64,000 nt of DNA, taken from Gilliamella sp. wkB112. Its GTDB lineage: Bacteria; Pseudomonadota; Gammaproteobacteria; Enterobacterales; Orbaceae. Position numbers and translations under genes: made by a program. This document shows positions 40,534 through 49,433 of the stretch, one piece after another. The stretch spans positions 62,001 through 126,000 of the forward strand of contig NZ_LZGL01000017.1 of assembly GCF_001690685.1 (NCBI RefSeq). Reading direction: 5' to 3'. Every line of letters starts with the position of its first letter. The stretch's first letter is position 1. The notes beneath the pieces are model-generated. The model saw only the letters and a program-made list of their open reading frames with translations. It did no database searches and had not been told where the DNA came from.

Positions 40534-41448
40534 ATGAATATTCGTGACTTAAAATTATTTTTACATTTATGTGAAACTTGCCATTTTGGTATGACGGCAG
40601 ATGCCATGCATGTAAGTCCATCAACTTTGTCACGGCAAATCCAACGCTTAGAAGAACATTTTGGCCATCCATTATTTATTCGCGATAATCGCCAAGTACA
40701 AATCACTCAAGTTGGTGACCGAGTAAAACGTTTTGCATTACAAGTGGTTAACCTACATCAACAATTACAACAAGATATTGATAAGTCAGATCAACAGTTA
40801 GTTGGAGAACTTAAACTTTTTTGTTCAGTTACCGCGGCCTACAGCCACTTACCTGATATATTAGATCGATATCGCATTAATTATCCTTTTGTTGAAATAA
40901 AATTATCAACTGGTGATGCCGCTGATGCAGTTGAAAAAATCCAATCTAATGAAGCAGATTTAGCTATTGCCGGAAGACCAAAACAACTACCAGCAGGTAT
41001 TGAGTTTTTGAAGTTAGGCGAAATTGAAATGGTGTTACTTATCCCCAAACTAAATAGTTCGTTTAGTGATAAATTACATCAGAAACAACCTGATTGGCAT
41101 AATATCCCATTTATACTTCCAGAGCATGGTCCAAGCCGACATCGAATTGATTTATGGTTTAAACAACAAAAAATTACTAACCCAAGAATTTACGCTACCG
41201 TTGCCGGACATGAAGCAATCGTATCTATGGTAGCTCTTGGTTGTGGTGTAGCCTTACTACCAAAAGTAGTTATGGAAAATAGTCCGGAAAGGATTAGGGA
41301 ACGCATTACCGAATGGTCAACCAATTTGATGCAACCCTTTGATATAGGTATTTGTGTACAAAAAAGACGATTGTCAGAAAGAATAATTTCAGCATTTTGG
41401 ACTTTGTCAAATCTAGATCAAGTTAATAATTGCAAAAATAAAATATAA
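40534..41448 (+). CDS. ilvY: LysR-family regulator IlvY
   Basis: 304 residues (E. coli IlvY 297). The N-terminal helix-turn-helix FGMTADAMHVSPSTLSRQIQRLEEHFG matches IlvY nearly residue for residue, and the effector domain keeps FCSVTAAYSHLPDILDRYR, IKLSTGDAADAVEKIQ and GHEAIVSMVALGCGVALLP. In E. coli IlvY activates the divergent ilvC in response to acetolactate and acetohydroxybutyrate. Here the divergent neighbour is prfC and no ilvC lies in the window, so the target must be elsewhere or rewired. Confidence 0.93.
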   Translation: MNIRDLKLFLHLCETCHFGMTADAMHVSPSTLSRQIQRLEEHFGHPLFIRDNRQVQITQVGDRVKRFALQVVNLHQQLQQDIDKSDQQLVGELKLFCSVTAAYSHLPDILDRYRINYPFVEIKLSTGDAADAVEKIQSNEADLAIAGRPKQLPAGIEFLKLGEIEMVLLIPKLNSSFSDKLHQKQPDWHNIPFILPEHGPSRHRIDLWFKQQKITNPRIYATVAGHEAIVSMVALGCGVALLPKVVMENSPERIRERITEWSTNLMQPFDIGICVQKRRLSERIISAFWTLSNLDQVNNCKNKI

Positions 41449-41560
41449 CAAAAATTCAACGCCATTATGCTATACCATATATATTAATAGACGCATACTA
41501 GTCTGTTGTTTATAATTTTCTAAATAATTTAATTAAAAGGAAAATAGGGAAATAATTGCA

Positions 41561-43651
41561 ATGAAGATGAACATAAAAATAAAAACTTTAGCATCTTGGC
41601 TCGTTTTAATAATTATTACAATGCCCCACTTATTGCAAGCAGCTGTTAAACCAGAAAAGCGTTTAAATATCATCCGTCCTGAAATTCAATTAAATCAAAA
41701 ACCAGATTGGTTAACTATTGTAAGTTCGAATTATTATGATGGTGATAAGGATGATTTAGTCACTGCCGGTTTAGGTTTTACTCGCTTATCAACGACTAAT
41801 AGTGTTACTAATTTTGCAAATCCGGCTAAACCAACCATACATGAGCTTAGGCAAGCTAAATTAAATCGTTTCATCAATCCTAATACTGGCGAAGGTTCGC
41901 TATTTGGCTTCAAACGTCAAGATTTAACCCCTTTATTTGATGGTAAAGTAGCCGGTACCGAAATATTAGCAACTATCGATAATGACAATGAAAAAGTAGG
42001 CTTATTATTACAAATTCCACTTGATTTTGATACCAATAAACCTTGTATTGTTGCAGTTCCTGCTAGTGATTCAGATGGATTATTTAACGCCAAAGATATA
42101 CAAATACGGGGGTTATGGGGATTACGACATAATTGTGCCGTAGTTTATAATGATAAGGCCTTAGGTAATGGTATTTACGATATTACCAACCAACGAGGTT
42201 ATAGCATTGATGGTATTACTCAAACCAATAATTTAATGTTTGCCCCTAAAATTAATAATAGAGCTCAATATAGCCAGCAATACCCTAACCGTTATGCAAT
42301 TAAACAGTTGCATTCAAAACAAAATTCCGAACAACGTTGGGGGGAATTTGTTCTAAAATCGATTGAATTTGCGTTTTATCAACTCAATTCAGAATTTTCA
42401 GAAACACAAAAAGTTACTTTCAATAAAGATAATACTATAGTCCTAGTTTATGGAACCACTGATGGAGGAGGCGCTGCGCTAAAAGCAGGCGAATTGGATA
42501 AAGATAATATTATTAAAGGAATTGTTGCTGTTAATCCACAAATTTACACTCTGCCACCTAAAACACCGATTACCCTTAAATTAGGTGATAATGCCACAAA
42601 ACCATTAGATTTTAAATCAATTGCTGATTATAGTTCATATGCAGCATTGTATATACCATGTGCTGTGCCAGCAATTATAGCTAATCATTCTGATAATTAT
42701 ATAATACCTTTAGCCGATAGGTATCTGCATTCTCAAAATCGCTGTGACTCTTTAAATAAGGCTAAACTATTAACTACTGCAAGCCCGCAAGAAGCTCTGG
42801 ATAAATTACATCAATATGGTTGGACCTCCGACATGGATATCCAACTACCTTATTTTTACTATCGAGAATCAATTGGTTTACCGTACAAATATATCAGTTC
42901 TTATGGACGCTTTGATGTAAGTCAAAATATGTGTAATTATTCTGTAGCTAGCACTCAACAAGATCCAATTTACTATATGGGATTAGTCAAATCGTTAAAA
43001 GAAGTAACTTTTGAACAACTTTGGGGATTGGCTAGCGGTAATTTACCATTATGGCTGGGTATTAATGCTACAGCTCTCGATTTAGTCAACAATGATGATC
43101 TTCACTCGCCAAGACGTGATTTTTACTCAAGTTCACAACATAAGGATGAAGTTGATTATAATACTAAAGGTGCAATATGCTTGAACAAAAAATTAAAAGA
43201 TCCACGTGTTCAACAAGGGCTTAAACAAGTTGCGATGTCAGGTAATTTAAATAAAATTAAAACTTTTATTGTGCATGCCCGTAATAATGTCAAACAATTA
43301 CCTGATACCGCTCGAGCTTATGTCGCCTTAAATAGTCAAATCGAAAATAAAACATCACAATTACGTTATATGGAAGTTGAAAACACTAGCTATCTTGATG
43401 GGGAAGTACCATTCGACAACACCTTAGTATCGATTGATTATTATGGTGAAGATGCCATAGAATGGTTATGGGCTAACTTAACTTCTAAAGCAACATTACC
43501 CGATAGCCAAGTGATTCGTGCTAAAGCTCAAGGTGGTAAAAGTGGCTATACTACTGGCGTTACTAGTAAAAACTTAATCCCTATATCACAATCACCAAAT
43601 CGTAATGATCTAATCAAAAAAGAAAATGGTAAAATTACTCTACCTAAATAA
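41561..43651 (+). CDS. Secreted 3-hydroxybutyrate oligomer hydrolase-like protein
   Basis: 696 residues with a signal peptide (MKMNIKIKTLASWLVLIIITMPHLLQA). Full-length similarity in layout to D-(-)-3-hydroxybutyrate oligomer hydrolases (GEGSLFGFKRQDLTPLFDG, GLWGLRHNCAVVYNDKALGNGIYD, TTNLMFAP-like segment, and the C-terminal HARNN, RAYVALN, DGEVPFDNTLVSIDYYG). These enzymes cleave oligomers of polyhydroxybutyrate. The segment VYGTTDGGGAAL (G298-T-T-D-G-G) lies where a serine nucleophile would be expected, and no serine is present, so activity is doubtful. Lone gene between ilvY and acpH, with its own terminator. Confidence 0.75.
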   Translation: MKMNIKIKTLASWLVLIIITMPHLLQAAVKPEKRLNIIRPEIQLNQKPDWLTIVSSNYYDGDKDDLVTAGLGFTRLSTTNSVTNFANPAKPTIHELRQAKLNRFINPNTGEGSLFGFKRQDLTPLFDGKVAGTEILATIDNDNEKVGLLLQIPLDFDTNKPCIVAVPASDSDGLFNAKDIQIRGLWGLRHNCAVVYNDKALGNGIYDITNQRGYSIDGITQTNNLMFAPKINNRAQYSQQYPNRYAIKQLHSKQNSEQRWGEFVLKSIEFAFYQLNSEFSETQKVTFNKDNTIVLVYGTTDGGGAALKAGELDKDNIIKGIVAVNPQIYTLPPKTPITLKLGDNATKPLDFKSIADYSSYAALYIPCAVPAIIANHSDNYIIPLADRYLHSQNRCDSLNKAKLLTTASPQEALDKLHQYGWTSDMDIQLPYFYYRESIGLPYKYISSYGRFDVSQNMCNYSVASTQQDPIYYMGLVKSLKEVTFEQLWGLASGNLPLWLGINATALDLVNNDDLHSPRRDFYSSSQHKDEVDYNTKGAICLNKKLKDPRVQQGLKQVAMSGNLNKIKTFIVHARNNVKQLPDTARAYVALNSQIENKTSQLRYMEVENTSYLDGEVPFDNTLVSIDYYGEDAIEWLWANLTSKATLPDSQVIRAKAQGGKSGYTTGVTSKNLIPISQSPNRNDLIKKENGKITLPK

Positions 43652-43670
43652 TATTAATAATATAGCAATT

Positions 43671-43704
43671 ATTATTGGGCAATTTTTATAATTTGCCCAA
43701 TAAT
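43671..43704. terminator. Bidirectional terminator between 41561-43651 gene and acpH
   Basis: 12-bp arms ATTATTGGGCAA / TTGCCCAATAAT around a 10-base A/T loop, lying 19 bases after the upstream stop and 6 before the acpH stop. Confidence 0.75.
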
Positions 43705-43710
43705 GTCAAC

Positions 43711-44301
43711 TTATAAATTATTGCTTTTAGCAGACTGAATGTTTACACACATTTGAGGATATAATCTAAAAAATAGCGTGGCTAATTCAGTATAATTTTG
43801 TTTAATATCCTCAATGGTCTGTTTCAACAAATACAGTTTAGGTCGCCTTGAAGCCATACCATTCAATACCTTGCCAACAAAGTCAATTGACGCATAATTT
43901 TCTAACCATTTACCCTGCCACATAGCCTGCATGAAATTCTGGTAATCTCGCGGATAAACATCAATATACGGCTGGATTTGTTGTCGTGTTGCTTGATTAA
44001 ATTCACTGACATTACTGGTTACACCATAATCTTGCCAACATTTAGACAAAAAGTGATCCCATACAATATCTAAAGCAATGGTCGCCACGCGGCGGTGAGT
44101 TGGTCGGAATAATAATTTGGCTTGTTTAACTTCAGGCAAACTATCGGTCATAATATCGATTTTACGATGCAATATAATACCATCGGCTATCGCTTGTGGA
44201 TAAATTGCATATGGATCACCTTTAACAAAGTCAGCGACCGTATTACCAATTAAGGAACTATTGGCTAAAGTTGCCAAGTGCAAATGAGCAAGAATATTCA
44301 T
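43711..44301 (-). CDS. acpH: Acyl carrier protein phosphodiesterase
   Basis: Removes 4'-phosphopantetheine from holo-ACP. 196 residues (E. coli 193). HD-like metal motif and family signature NILAHLHLATLANSSLIGN, ADFVKGDP, HRKIDIMTDSLPEV, RRVATIALDIVWDHFL. It lies 12 bases downstream of the siderophore-interacting protein gene on the same strand. Confidence 0.93.
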   Translation of the reverse strand: MNILAHLHLATLANSSLIGNTVADFVKGDPYAIYPQAIADGIILHRKIDIMTDSLPEVKQAKLLFRPTHRRVATIALDIVWDHFLSKCWQDYGVTSNVSEFNQATRQQIQPYIDVYPRDYQNFMQAMWQGKWLENYASIDFVGKVLNGMASRRPKLYLLKQTIEDIKQNYTELATLFFRLYPQMCVNIQSAKSNNL

Positions 44302-44313
44302 AAATTAGTTAGA

Positions 44314-45102
44314 TTATTCGCGATGACGGAACTCGCCTTCAGCAAATCCTTCACGCCAATAACTGATAATTTGCACGGCATCAGCATTAAGATCGGAATA
44401 TTTATCTTTTATTGCATGGCGTAGTTGCTGAGCTAATGAACTTTCCATACCGCCCCAAAATAATAAGTCATCATGTGTTGGTAAATTAGCAGCAATAACC
44501 GAATCAATTAATTGATTTGGTTGTAGACTATTCGCAATTAACCAATTAATTTCGACGTTATCATTATTTGGTAACGGCATTACATCAGATTGATGTTTAA
44601 CTTCAATAAAAGCACTCGCTTTTTGATTATCAGGTAAATTTTCTAAGCTATAACAAATAGCAGGTACTGCTGCAATATCACCGATTAAAACCAAATAACT
44701 ATTTTCAAATACTGTTTTCGAACCCATACCAAACAAACCAATTTGATCACTCTCTTTAGCTGACTGAGCCCAAAGAATAGCAATACCTTTCGCATGAATA
44801 GCAAAGTCTATAACTAATTGATTGGTGACTTCATCATATTTGCGAATACTATAAGTGCGAGCAAGTTTACGCACATTTTCAGTTAACAGTAATTTACCTT
44901 TTTCATCAAACCCTGGAAAAGTAATTGCTTTAGTAATAGGATCAGCGAAAATTAGTTTTAAATGAGGGCCTACCCATAATGGATTTATTTGTAGAGATTT
45001 ATCACAACTAAAATAGATGCGAATAAAATTGCTTGATAAGTGCTCAACCTTAATTACAGTTAATAGCCCATTGACTATTACTCTTGATGATTTCTCTGCC
45101 AT
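44314..45102 (-). CDS. Siderophore-interacting FAD-binding protein (ViuB/YqjH type)
   Basis: 262 residues from the ATG at 45102, which has CGGAG upstream; the ATG at 45117 lies on the wrong side of that site. N-terminal FAD-binding barrel with the RTYSIRKY motif (R-x-Y-S-x-R) and a C-terminal NAD(P)H-binding-like domain (YLVLIGDIAAVPAI, WGGMESSL, SYWREGFAEGEFRHRE). The family reduces ferric siderophores to release iron. No siderophore synthesis or uptake gene is nearby, and no strong Fur box was found. Confidence 0.85.
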   Translation of the reverse strand: MAEKSSRVIVNGLLTVIKVEHLSSNFIRIYFSCDKSLQINPLWVGPHLKLIFADPITKAITFPGFDEKGKLLLTENVRKLARTYSIRKYDEVTNQLVIDFAIHAKGIAILWAQSAKESDQIGLFGMGSKTVFENSYLVLIGDIAAVPAICYSLENLPDNQKASAFIEVKHQSDVMPLPNNDNVEINWLIANSLQPNQLIDSVIAANLPTHDDLLFWGGMESSLAQQLRHAIKDKYSDLNADAVQIISYWREGFAEGEFRHRE

Positions 45103-45191
45103 GATGTAACTCCGCATTATTCATGATGAACACGCGGATTATCATACACTAAAATTACTAAAACTAGCCTATCTTTTTTGTAAAATAAAAA

Positions 45192-45223
45192 CTAACCCAA
45201 TGCTATTAATAGCATTGGGTTAG
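45192..45223 (-). terminator. fsa terminator
   Basis: 32-base perfect palindrome (arms CTAACCCAATGCTATT and its complement, practically a 14-bp stem with a 4-base loop), followed on the minus strand by TTTTTATTTTAC. It begins 27 bases after the fsa stop. Confidence 0.9.
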
Positions 45224-45250
45224 TAACCTCACGTATGATGATTTAACTTA

Positions 45251-45913
45251 TTAATACTTTAAGGAGCCAAATGCTGCACACCAATCTTGATCAAATTTAG
45301 TAACGGCAGCATCTACAGCAGGATCGGCAATAAACAATTCCGCCACATCAGCCGGTAAGGTAATGGCTTTACACCCTGCTAACATACATTCTAACGCTTG
45401 TCTTGGGGTTCTAAAACTCGCAGCTAACACCATAGATTCCGGGCAATGTAAATCCAATAATTTTTGTAATTCTTGCACAGTATCTTTACTATTACCACCT
45501 TGTGCATCAATTCGATTAACATAAGGAGCAATATATTTAGCACCAGCTAATGCACCTAAAAATCCTTGCCCTGCACCATAAACAGCTGTCCCTAATGTTG
45601 GTACTCCTTGCTTAGTCAATTCTTTAATAGCAATTAATCCTTCAGCATTAACCGGAATTTTGGTCACTAAATTTGGTACCACTTTTCTTAATTGTTCTGA
45701 TTCTTTGATCATTTGCTTAGCGTCGCTGGAAAGAACTTGGGCAAATAATAATTTATCAGCACCTAAAATATCTTGTAGCTCAGCGAGTAACGAAAAGATA
45801 GCCTTACCTGATTTAGCCACAATACTTGGATTAGTGGTTACCCCACTAATTGGCAATACAGCGGCTAAACGTTTAATGGCGGCAATATCAGCGGTATCTA
45901 AATATAATTCCAT
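45251..45913 (-). CDS. fsa: Fructose-6-phosphate aldolase
   Basis: Class I aldolase of the transaldolase superfamily; cleaves fructose 6-phosphate to dihydroxyacetone and glyceraldehyde 3-phosphate. 220 residues, the same as E. coli FsaA. The Schiff-base lysine is K85 ([10 protein letters not shown]). N-terminal [16 protein letters not shown] and [13 protein letters not shown] are diagnostic. An AGGAG site precedes the ATG. Divergent AraC-type regulator and an intervening CRP site suggest sugar-dependent, catabolite-controlled expression. Confidence 0.95.
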   Translation of the reverse strand: MELYLDTADIAAIKRLAAVLPISGVTTNPSIVAKSGKAIFSLLAELQDILGADKLLFAQVLSSDAKQMIKESEQLRKVVPNLVTKIPVNAEGLIAIKELTKQGVPTLGTAVYGAGQGFLGALAGAKYIAPYVNRIDAQGGNSKDTVQELQKLLDLHCPESMVLAASFRTPRQALECMLAGCKAITLPADVAELFIADPAVDAAVTKFDQDWCAAFGSLKY

Positions 45914-46042
45914 GATTAACTCCTACTTGATAATAATTTTATTAAATGGGTATTCTATGACTTACATAGTAAAAAAAATTGTAAGATTAACCTAGAAGAC
46001 ATTTTTGCCATTTACTGGATTTTTGTACGCTACATAAAAAAA

Positions 46043-46058
46043 TGTGATCTAAGTCACA
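46043..46058. promoter_or_regulatory. CRP-binding site
   Basis: TGTGATCTAAGTCACA: exact TGTGA-N6-TCACA, flanked by AA and CT. It lies in the 270-bp spacer between divergent fsa and the AraC gene, 130 bases from the fsa start and 126 from the araC-type start, so it could serve both promoters. Confidence 0.85.
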
Positions 46059-46183
46059 CTTATTAAATTGATGGCATAATTTATTTCTAAACTAATCGCT
46101 ATTAGTTATTTGCATCAATACTTATTTTGTGTATATAATGCCCATTAACACTAAATTATTTCATTAATAATCAATAAAATAAA

Positions 46184-47044
46184 ATGAAAATATCAATAAA
46201 TAAGGTTTTAACTGAACTGGTTAAATATCCTCATAAAATAAATCATATCTATTTTGCCAATCAAAATATTAATGTCCCTTTACATGCTTACCAAGTGGAT
46301 TTTCCTAGGATAGAAATCATATTAGAAGGAGAACAACAAATACAATGGGCAGAAAATAATGGTGAAGTAGTACAACAAAATTTATTAACTTACGATTTAT
46401 TATATATCACACCCAACAGTTGGAATAAACCCATATGGCAACAGCCGGTTACCACATTGAGTATCTTATTTGGTAAGCAGCAAATTGGTTTGAGTTTATT
46501 ACATTGGGATGGCAAGCAATTGATTCCTTATGGGCAAATCAATGCACCACGACGTGGTCCTAGAATTGGTACTTTTATTATTCAAGCAATATCCGAACTG
46601 ACTTGGCAAAACCAACTAGTAAAGCAAAGCCAAACCGCATACTTCCTCATTCAAGGCTTACTAAGTAATACCCTTGATTTACTTAATGTTAAAGTTGAAA
46701 CCGCATCAAAAACAACCAGCCTATTTGAGGCCATTCGCCAGTATATTGATACCCATTTTCGGGAAGATGTGACTCGCGATTTTTTGGCCAATATGTTCTA
46801 CATTTCACCTAACTATTTATCGCACCTATTCCAACGTGAAGGTAATATAGGTTTGAATGAATATTTAAATCAAATTCGCTTAGAATATGCTAAATCATTA
46901 CTAAAAAATTATGATTTAAATGTGAAAGAGATCGCCCTTGCCTCCGGTTTTAAAGACAGCAATTACTTTTGTCGCGTTTTTCGCAAACAAACCGAACGCA
47001 CGCCAACCGAATATCGCCGACAATATCACAGTAAATTGTCCTAA
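46184..47044 (+). CDS. AraC-family transcriptional regulator
   Basis: 286 residues. The N-terminal half is a cupin-like effector domain (HAYQVDFPRIEIILEG, YDLLYITPNSW). The C-terminal double helix-turn-helix is at about 185-282 (TRDFLANMFYISPNYLSHLFQ and VKEIALASGFKDSNYFCRVFRK). Divergent from fsa with a CRP site between; it probably controls fsa and itself. No good ribosome site. The inducer is unknown. Confidence 0.85.
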   Translation: MKISINKVLTELVKYPHKINHIYFANQNINVPLHAYQVDFPRIEIILEGEQQIQWAENNGEVVQQNLLTYDLLYITPNSWNKPIWQQPVTTLSILFGKQQIGLSLLHWDGKQLIPYGQINAPRRGPRIGTFIIQAISELTWQNQLVKQSQTAYFLIQGLLSNTLDLLNVKVETASKTTSLFEAIRQYIDTHFREDVTRDFLANMFYISPNYLSHLFQREGNIGLNEYLNQIRLEYAKSLLKNYDLNVKEIALASGFKDSNYFCRVFRKQTERTPTEYRRQYHSKLS

Positions 47045-47080
47045 TCTAGTAATAAGTCACTTTAAAACTGTTTTAAGCGG

Positions 47081-47818
47081 CTAACTGATTTTATGTCGAT
47101 AATGATAATAATCAAGGTTATAACGATTATCATCGACCGTTTTATAATTATTACCCACCAAAAACAACGGTAATAAAGCAATGCCCTGACTTTGTTCTAC
47201 TAAATTTAATAACATACTTAGCGAATCAACCGTAATGAGGTTAGCAAAATCGCCATATAATCTTAAAGTTAAAGCTCTTAAAGGGCAATCTTCATCATGA
47301 TTAATCAATATTGGCAATTGCTTCGGCGTTGTTACTGATTGACTTTGTAACAATGAGACAGCTAACGCTGGCGTTTGCATCAAATAATAATCAGGATGAT
47401 TAAGTTGCTTAAAACAAATCACTTCATCATAACTTTGTTGATTAATAATATTATTCATTTCACAGGTTTTTTTGATAGTAATATCCGTAGTTTCAATTGT
47501 ATATCTTGCACTCTCAATAACAATAAATTGGAATAGTAGTTCAGAAATTAGTAAAGTTGGACGCATAGATTTAAATGACTGTTGTAGTTTAGCCAATTTA
47601 TTTAAAGTTTGACTGGCAAAAATGTAAAATTGCTCACCTGCTTCTGTTGGTTTAATTCCAATAAAGCTACGAATAACCAGCGTAGTTTTCAATTCCTGTT
47701 CCATTTTTTTTAAGTGCGCCGTCACATTAGATTGCGTATACCCTAAAATGTTGGCGGCTTTATTCAAACTTTTAACTTCATAAATCGTTTTAAAAATTTT
47801 TAATCCTTTAAAATCCAT
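47081..47818 (-). CDS. LysR-family regulator (short)
   Basis: 245 residues from the ATG at 47818, with AAGGAG 9 bases upstream. Complete N-terminal helix-turn-helix (FKTIYEVKSLNKAANILGYTQSNVTAHLKKMEQEL). The effector domain is about 50 residues shorter than typical LysR proteins. Divergent from the DUF4865 gene at 110 bases, a LysR/target arrangement often seen with that family. Confidence 0.82.
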   Translation of the reverse strand: MDFKGLKIFKTIYEVKSLNKAANILGYTQSNVTAHLKKMEQELKTTLVIRSFIGIKPTEAGEQFYIFASQTLNKLAKLQQSFKSMRPTLLISELLFQFIVIESARYTIETTDITIKKTCEMNNIINQQSYDEVICFKQLNHPDYYLMQTPALAVSLLQSQSVTTPKQLPILINHDEDCPLRALTLRLYGDFANLITVDSLSMLLNLVEQSQGIALLPLFLVGNNYKTVDDNRYNLDYYHYRHKIS

Positions 47819-47927
47819 TTTCAATTGCTCCTTATCATTATTTTTGATAACCCAATCATAAATTAGAATTATTCAAACCTCAATTAACTGCCTAAAATAA
47901 ATCAACTTAATCAATGAGGAACACCCT

Positions 47928-48452
47928 ATGCAAGCAATGCAATATAAAATTAACTTACCTGCCGATTATGATATGCAGATCATAAAAAATCGGGTTAAAC
48001 AACATGGTTACCAAATGGATGGTTTTGCAGATTTATTATTTAAAGCCTATCTAATCTCAGAAAAAGGTAACGATAATTTAACTAATAGTTATTGCCCACT
48101 TTATGTTTGGCAACAAACTACTGGAATGACTAAATTTATCTTTGATGGTTATTTTGACAATATTATTGATTCGTTTGGCTGGCAAAATATTAATATTGGA
48201 CTGGCAGCTACAATTGAACTCAGTCAGTCATTTTCGCAATGCCGATATGTTTTAGAGCAGGTAGCAAATATTCCTAAACAAGCACAATTAAAAGATTTTC
48301 GTTTCAAAAATATGCAATATCCAGATGAGCTAGCAAAAGTCGTTATCTATAATCCAGACAAATGGCAATATGTTACTTTTACTTTCTTTAAACAAAGGCC
48401 AATTACTACCAATCATAATTTGTATACGGTACTGCACCTTTCTTTAGGATAA
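47928..48452 (+). CDS. DUF4865-family protein
   Basis: 174 residues, starting MQAMQYKINLPADYDMQIIKNRV, the conserved opening of DUF4865; also FKAYLISEKG and PLYVWQQTTGM. A GAGGA site precedes the ATG. Function unknown; possibly a monooxygenase-like ferredoxin-fold protein, judged only from size. Divergent from a LysR regulator. The last 24 codons belong to a 210-base sequence repeated 6.3 kb downstream, so this gene marks the left border of the Rhs island. Confidence 0.78.
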   Translation: MQAMQYKINLPADYDMQIIKNRVKQHGYQMDGFADLLFKAYLISEKGNDNLTNSYCPLYVWQQTTGMTKFIFDGYFDNIIDSFGWQNINIGLAATIELSQSFSQCRYVLEQVANIPKQAQLKDFRFKNMQYPDELAKVVIYNPDKWQYVTFTFFKQRPITTNHNLYTVLHLSLG

Positions 48453-48590
48453 GTCATTACCCTAAAAATTATTACTAATAAACAGTTACAGTGACTTAGA
48501 ACCAAACAATATTACATAAAAAAATAAGGAGCCAGCAAATCCAATACAAAACCTTACTTTAAATCAAGCAAAATTTTATTGCCAATATAG
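48381..48590 (+). repeat. Direct repeat flanking the Rhs island, left copy
   Basis: From the last 24 codons of the DUF4865 gene through 138 downstream bases. It is about 95% identical by eye to 54688-54900, in the same orientation, with only a few substitutions and three 1-base length differences. The two copies bracket 6.1 kb of Rhs toxin/immunity debris. Confidence 0.9.
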
Positions 48591-48706
48591 TCTGTTACAG
48601 CCCAATCGACAGACCTCACTTGTTCAGAAGATATTGCCATAGAATCATTCATTTCGCCAACTAGTACAGGCATAGAAATTAGAACAGCTTCAGCTGTTCC
48701 ATGGAT
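48554..48706 (-). pseudogene. Remnant of an MFS-type transporter gene
   Basis: Open minus frame reading HGTAEAVLISMPVLVG and EMNDSMAISSEQV, resembling the first helix and following loop of MFS transporters (LPxLVGxxxDSLGLSxxQxG). A stop precedes it and the frame runs into the left direct repeat and stops. No start, no further helices. Weak call based on the helix-loop pattern only. Confidence 0.35.
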
Positions 48707-48741
48707 CTAACCTAATATGCACTAGGAATGCAAACATTGGA

Positions 48742-48843
48742 GTGTATGATAATGTCGACATTCGCACCATCAATAGCAGTTTTCGGATAACCGAGAGCTT
48801 ACGAAACGGTAATGATTCTTACCGGTTTAAACATTTTGCTTAA
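48742..48843 (+). pseudogene. Remnant of a second ybhG/hlyD-like gene
   Basis: Reads YDNVDIRTINSSFRITESL, matching [19 protein letters not shown] of the intact ybhG at 55562-55620 in the same frame. About 50 bases are roughly 85% identical, then homology is lost and the frame stops at 48841. The scrap lies just right of the left direct repeat, as intact ybhG lies right of the right one, pointing to an old duplication or paralogue. Confidence 0.7.
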
Positions 48844-48890
48844 TTGCTGCACTTTTCAACAATATTTGTCAACCTTTATTATTCAATAAG

Positions 48891-49298
48891 TTATTTACAT
48901 TGAATTAAATCACCTAGCTTTCCAGTACTTGAATCAAATGAAAATTTAAAATCATAACTATTGTCTTCATTAATAAAAAAATTTAACTCATCTAAAACAT
49001 AATAAACATCACTAAATATACTACAACTTGTTCGCTTATTTTCCTTAAGTAGATTAGACACGTCCCATTTTATAGTTTTATCTTCATTAATAATGATTGC
49101 TTTATTTTTCTGTATATTAAATGGGGCTATAACAATAGCAATTTCTTTTCTATTTTTTAAACAAGTAGCTATTATTTTATCTTCACTCTCTAAAATATAT
49201 TGCTTATTTTCAAATGTCCAAGAAACAGCTAAAGGCAGTCTATCTAAAACTGTTTTTGTCTGCATTTTATTATAGATTAGTTTAAAATCTTTTATCAT
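48891..49298 (-). CDS. Probable immunity protein (paralogue of pseudogene at 50464-50709)
   Basis: 135 residues, soluble and acidic/lysine-rich, no signal peptide. Recognisable elements are only SWTFENKQYILESEDKI and the beta-rich middle. A second, broken copy at 50464-50709 sits directly behind a toxin tail with an overlapping start/stop, which identifies this family as the immunity partner of that toxin. The intact copy has no toxin in front of it, so it is an orphan immunity gene. No ribosome site is visible. Family not recognised. Confidence 0.6.
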   Translation of the reverse strand: MIKDFKLIYNKMQTKTVLDRLPLAVSWTFENKQYILESEDKIIATCLKNRKEIAIVIAPFNIQKNKAIIINEDKTIKWDVSNLLKENKRTSCSIFSDVYYVLDELNFFINEDNSYDFKFSFDSSTGKLGDLIQCK

Positions 49299-49433
49299 TG
49301 ATAGCTGGCTTAAAATTTCTATTGTGTTTACTATTTATTAGAGAATATTTTTCAAAATTGAAACGCCTCCTGTAAACTATGAATAAAACAAAATAGTTTA
49401 CCCTTATATCGGCGATATATCTTAATTTATATA

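Noticed and set aside
45100..45160. Fur box upstream of the siderophore-interacting protein
   Set aside because: Only scattered matches to GATAATGATAATCATTATC (GATTATCAT); too weak to claim.
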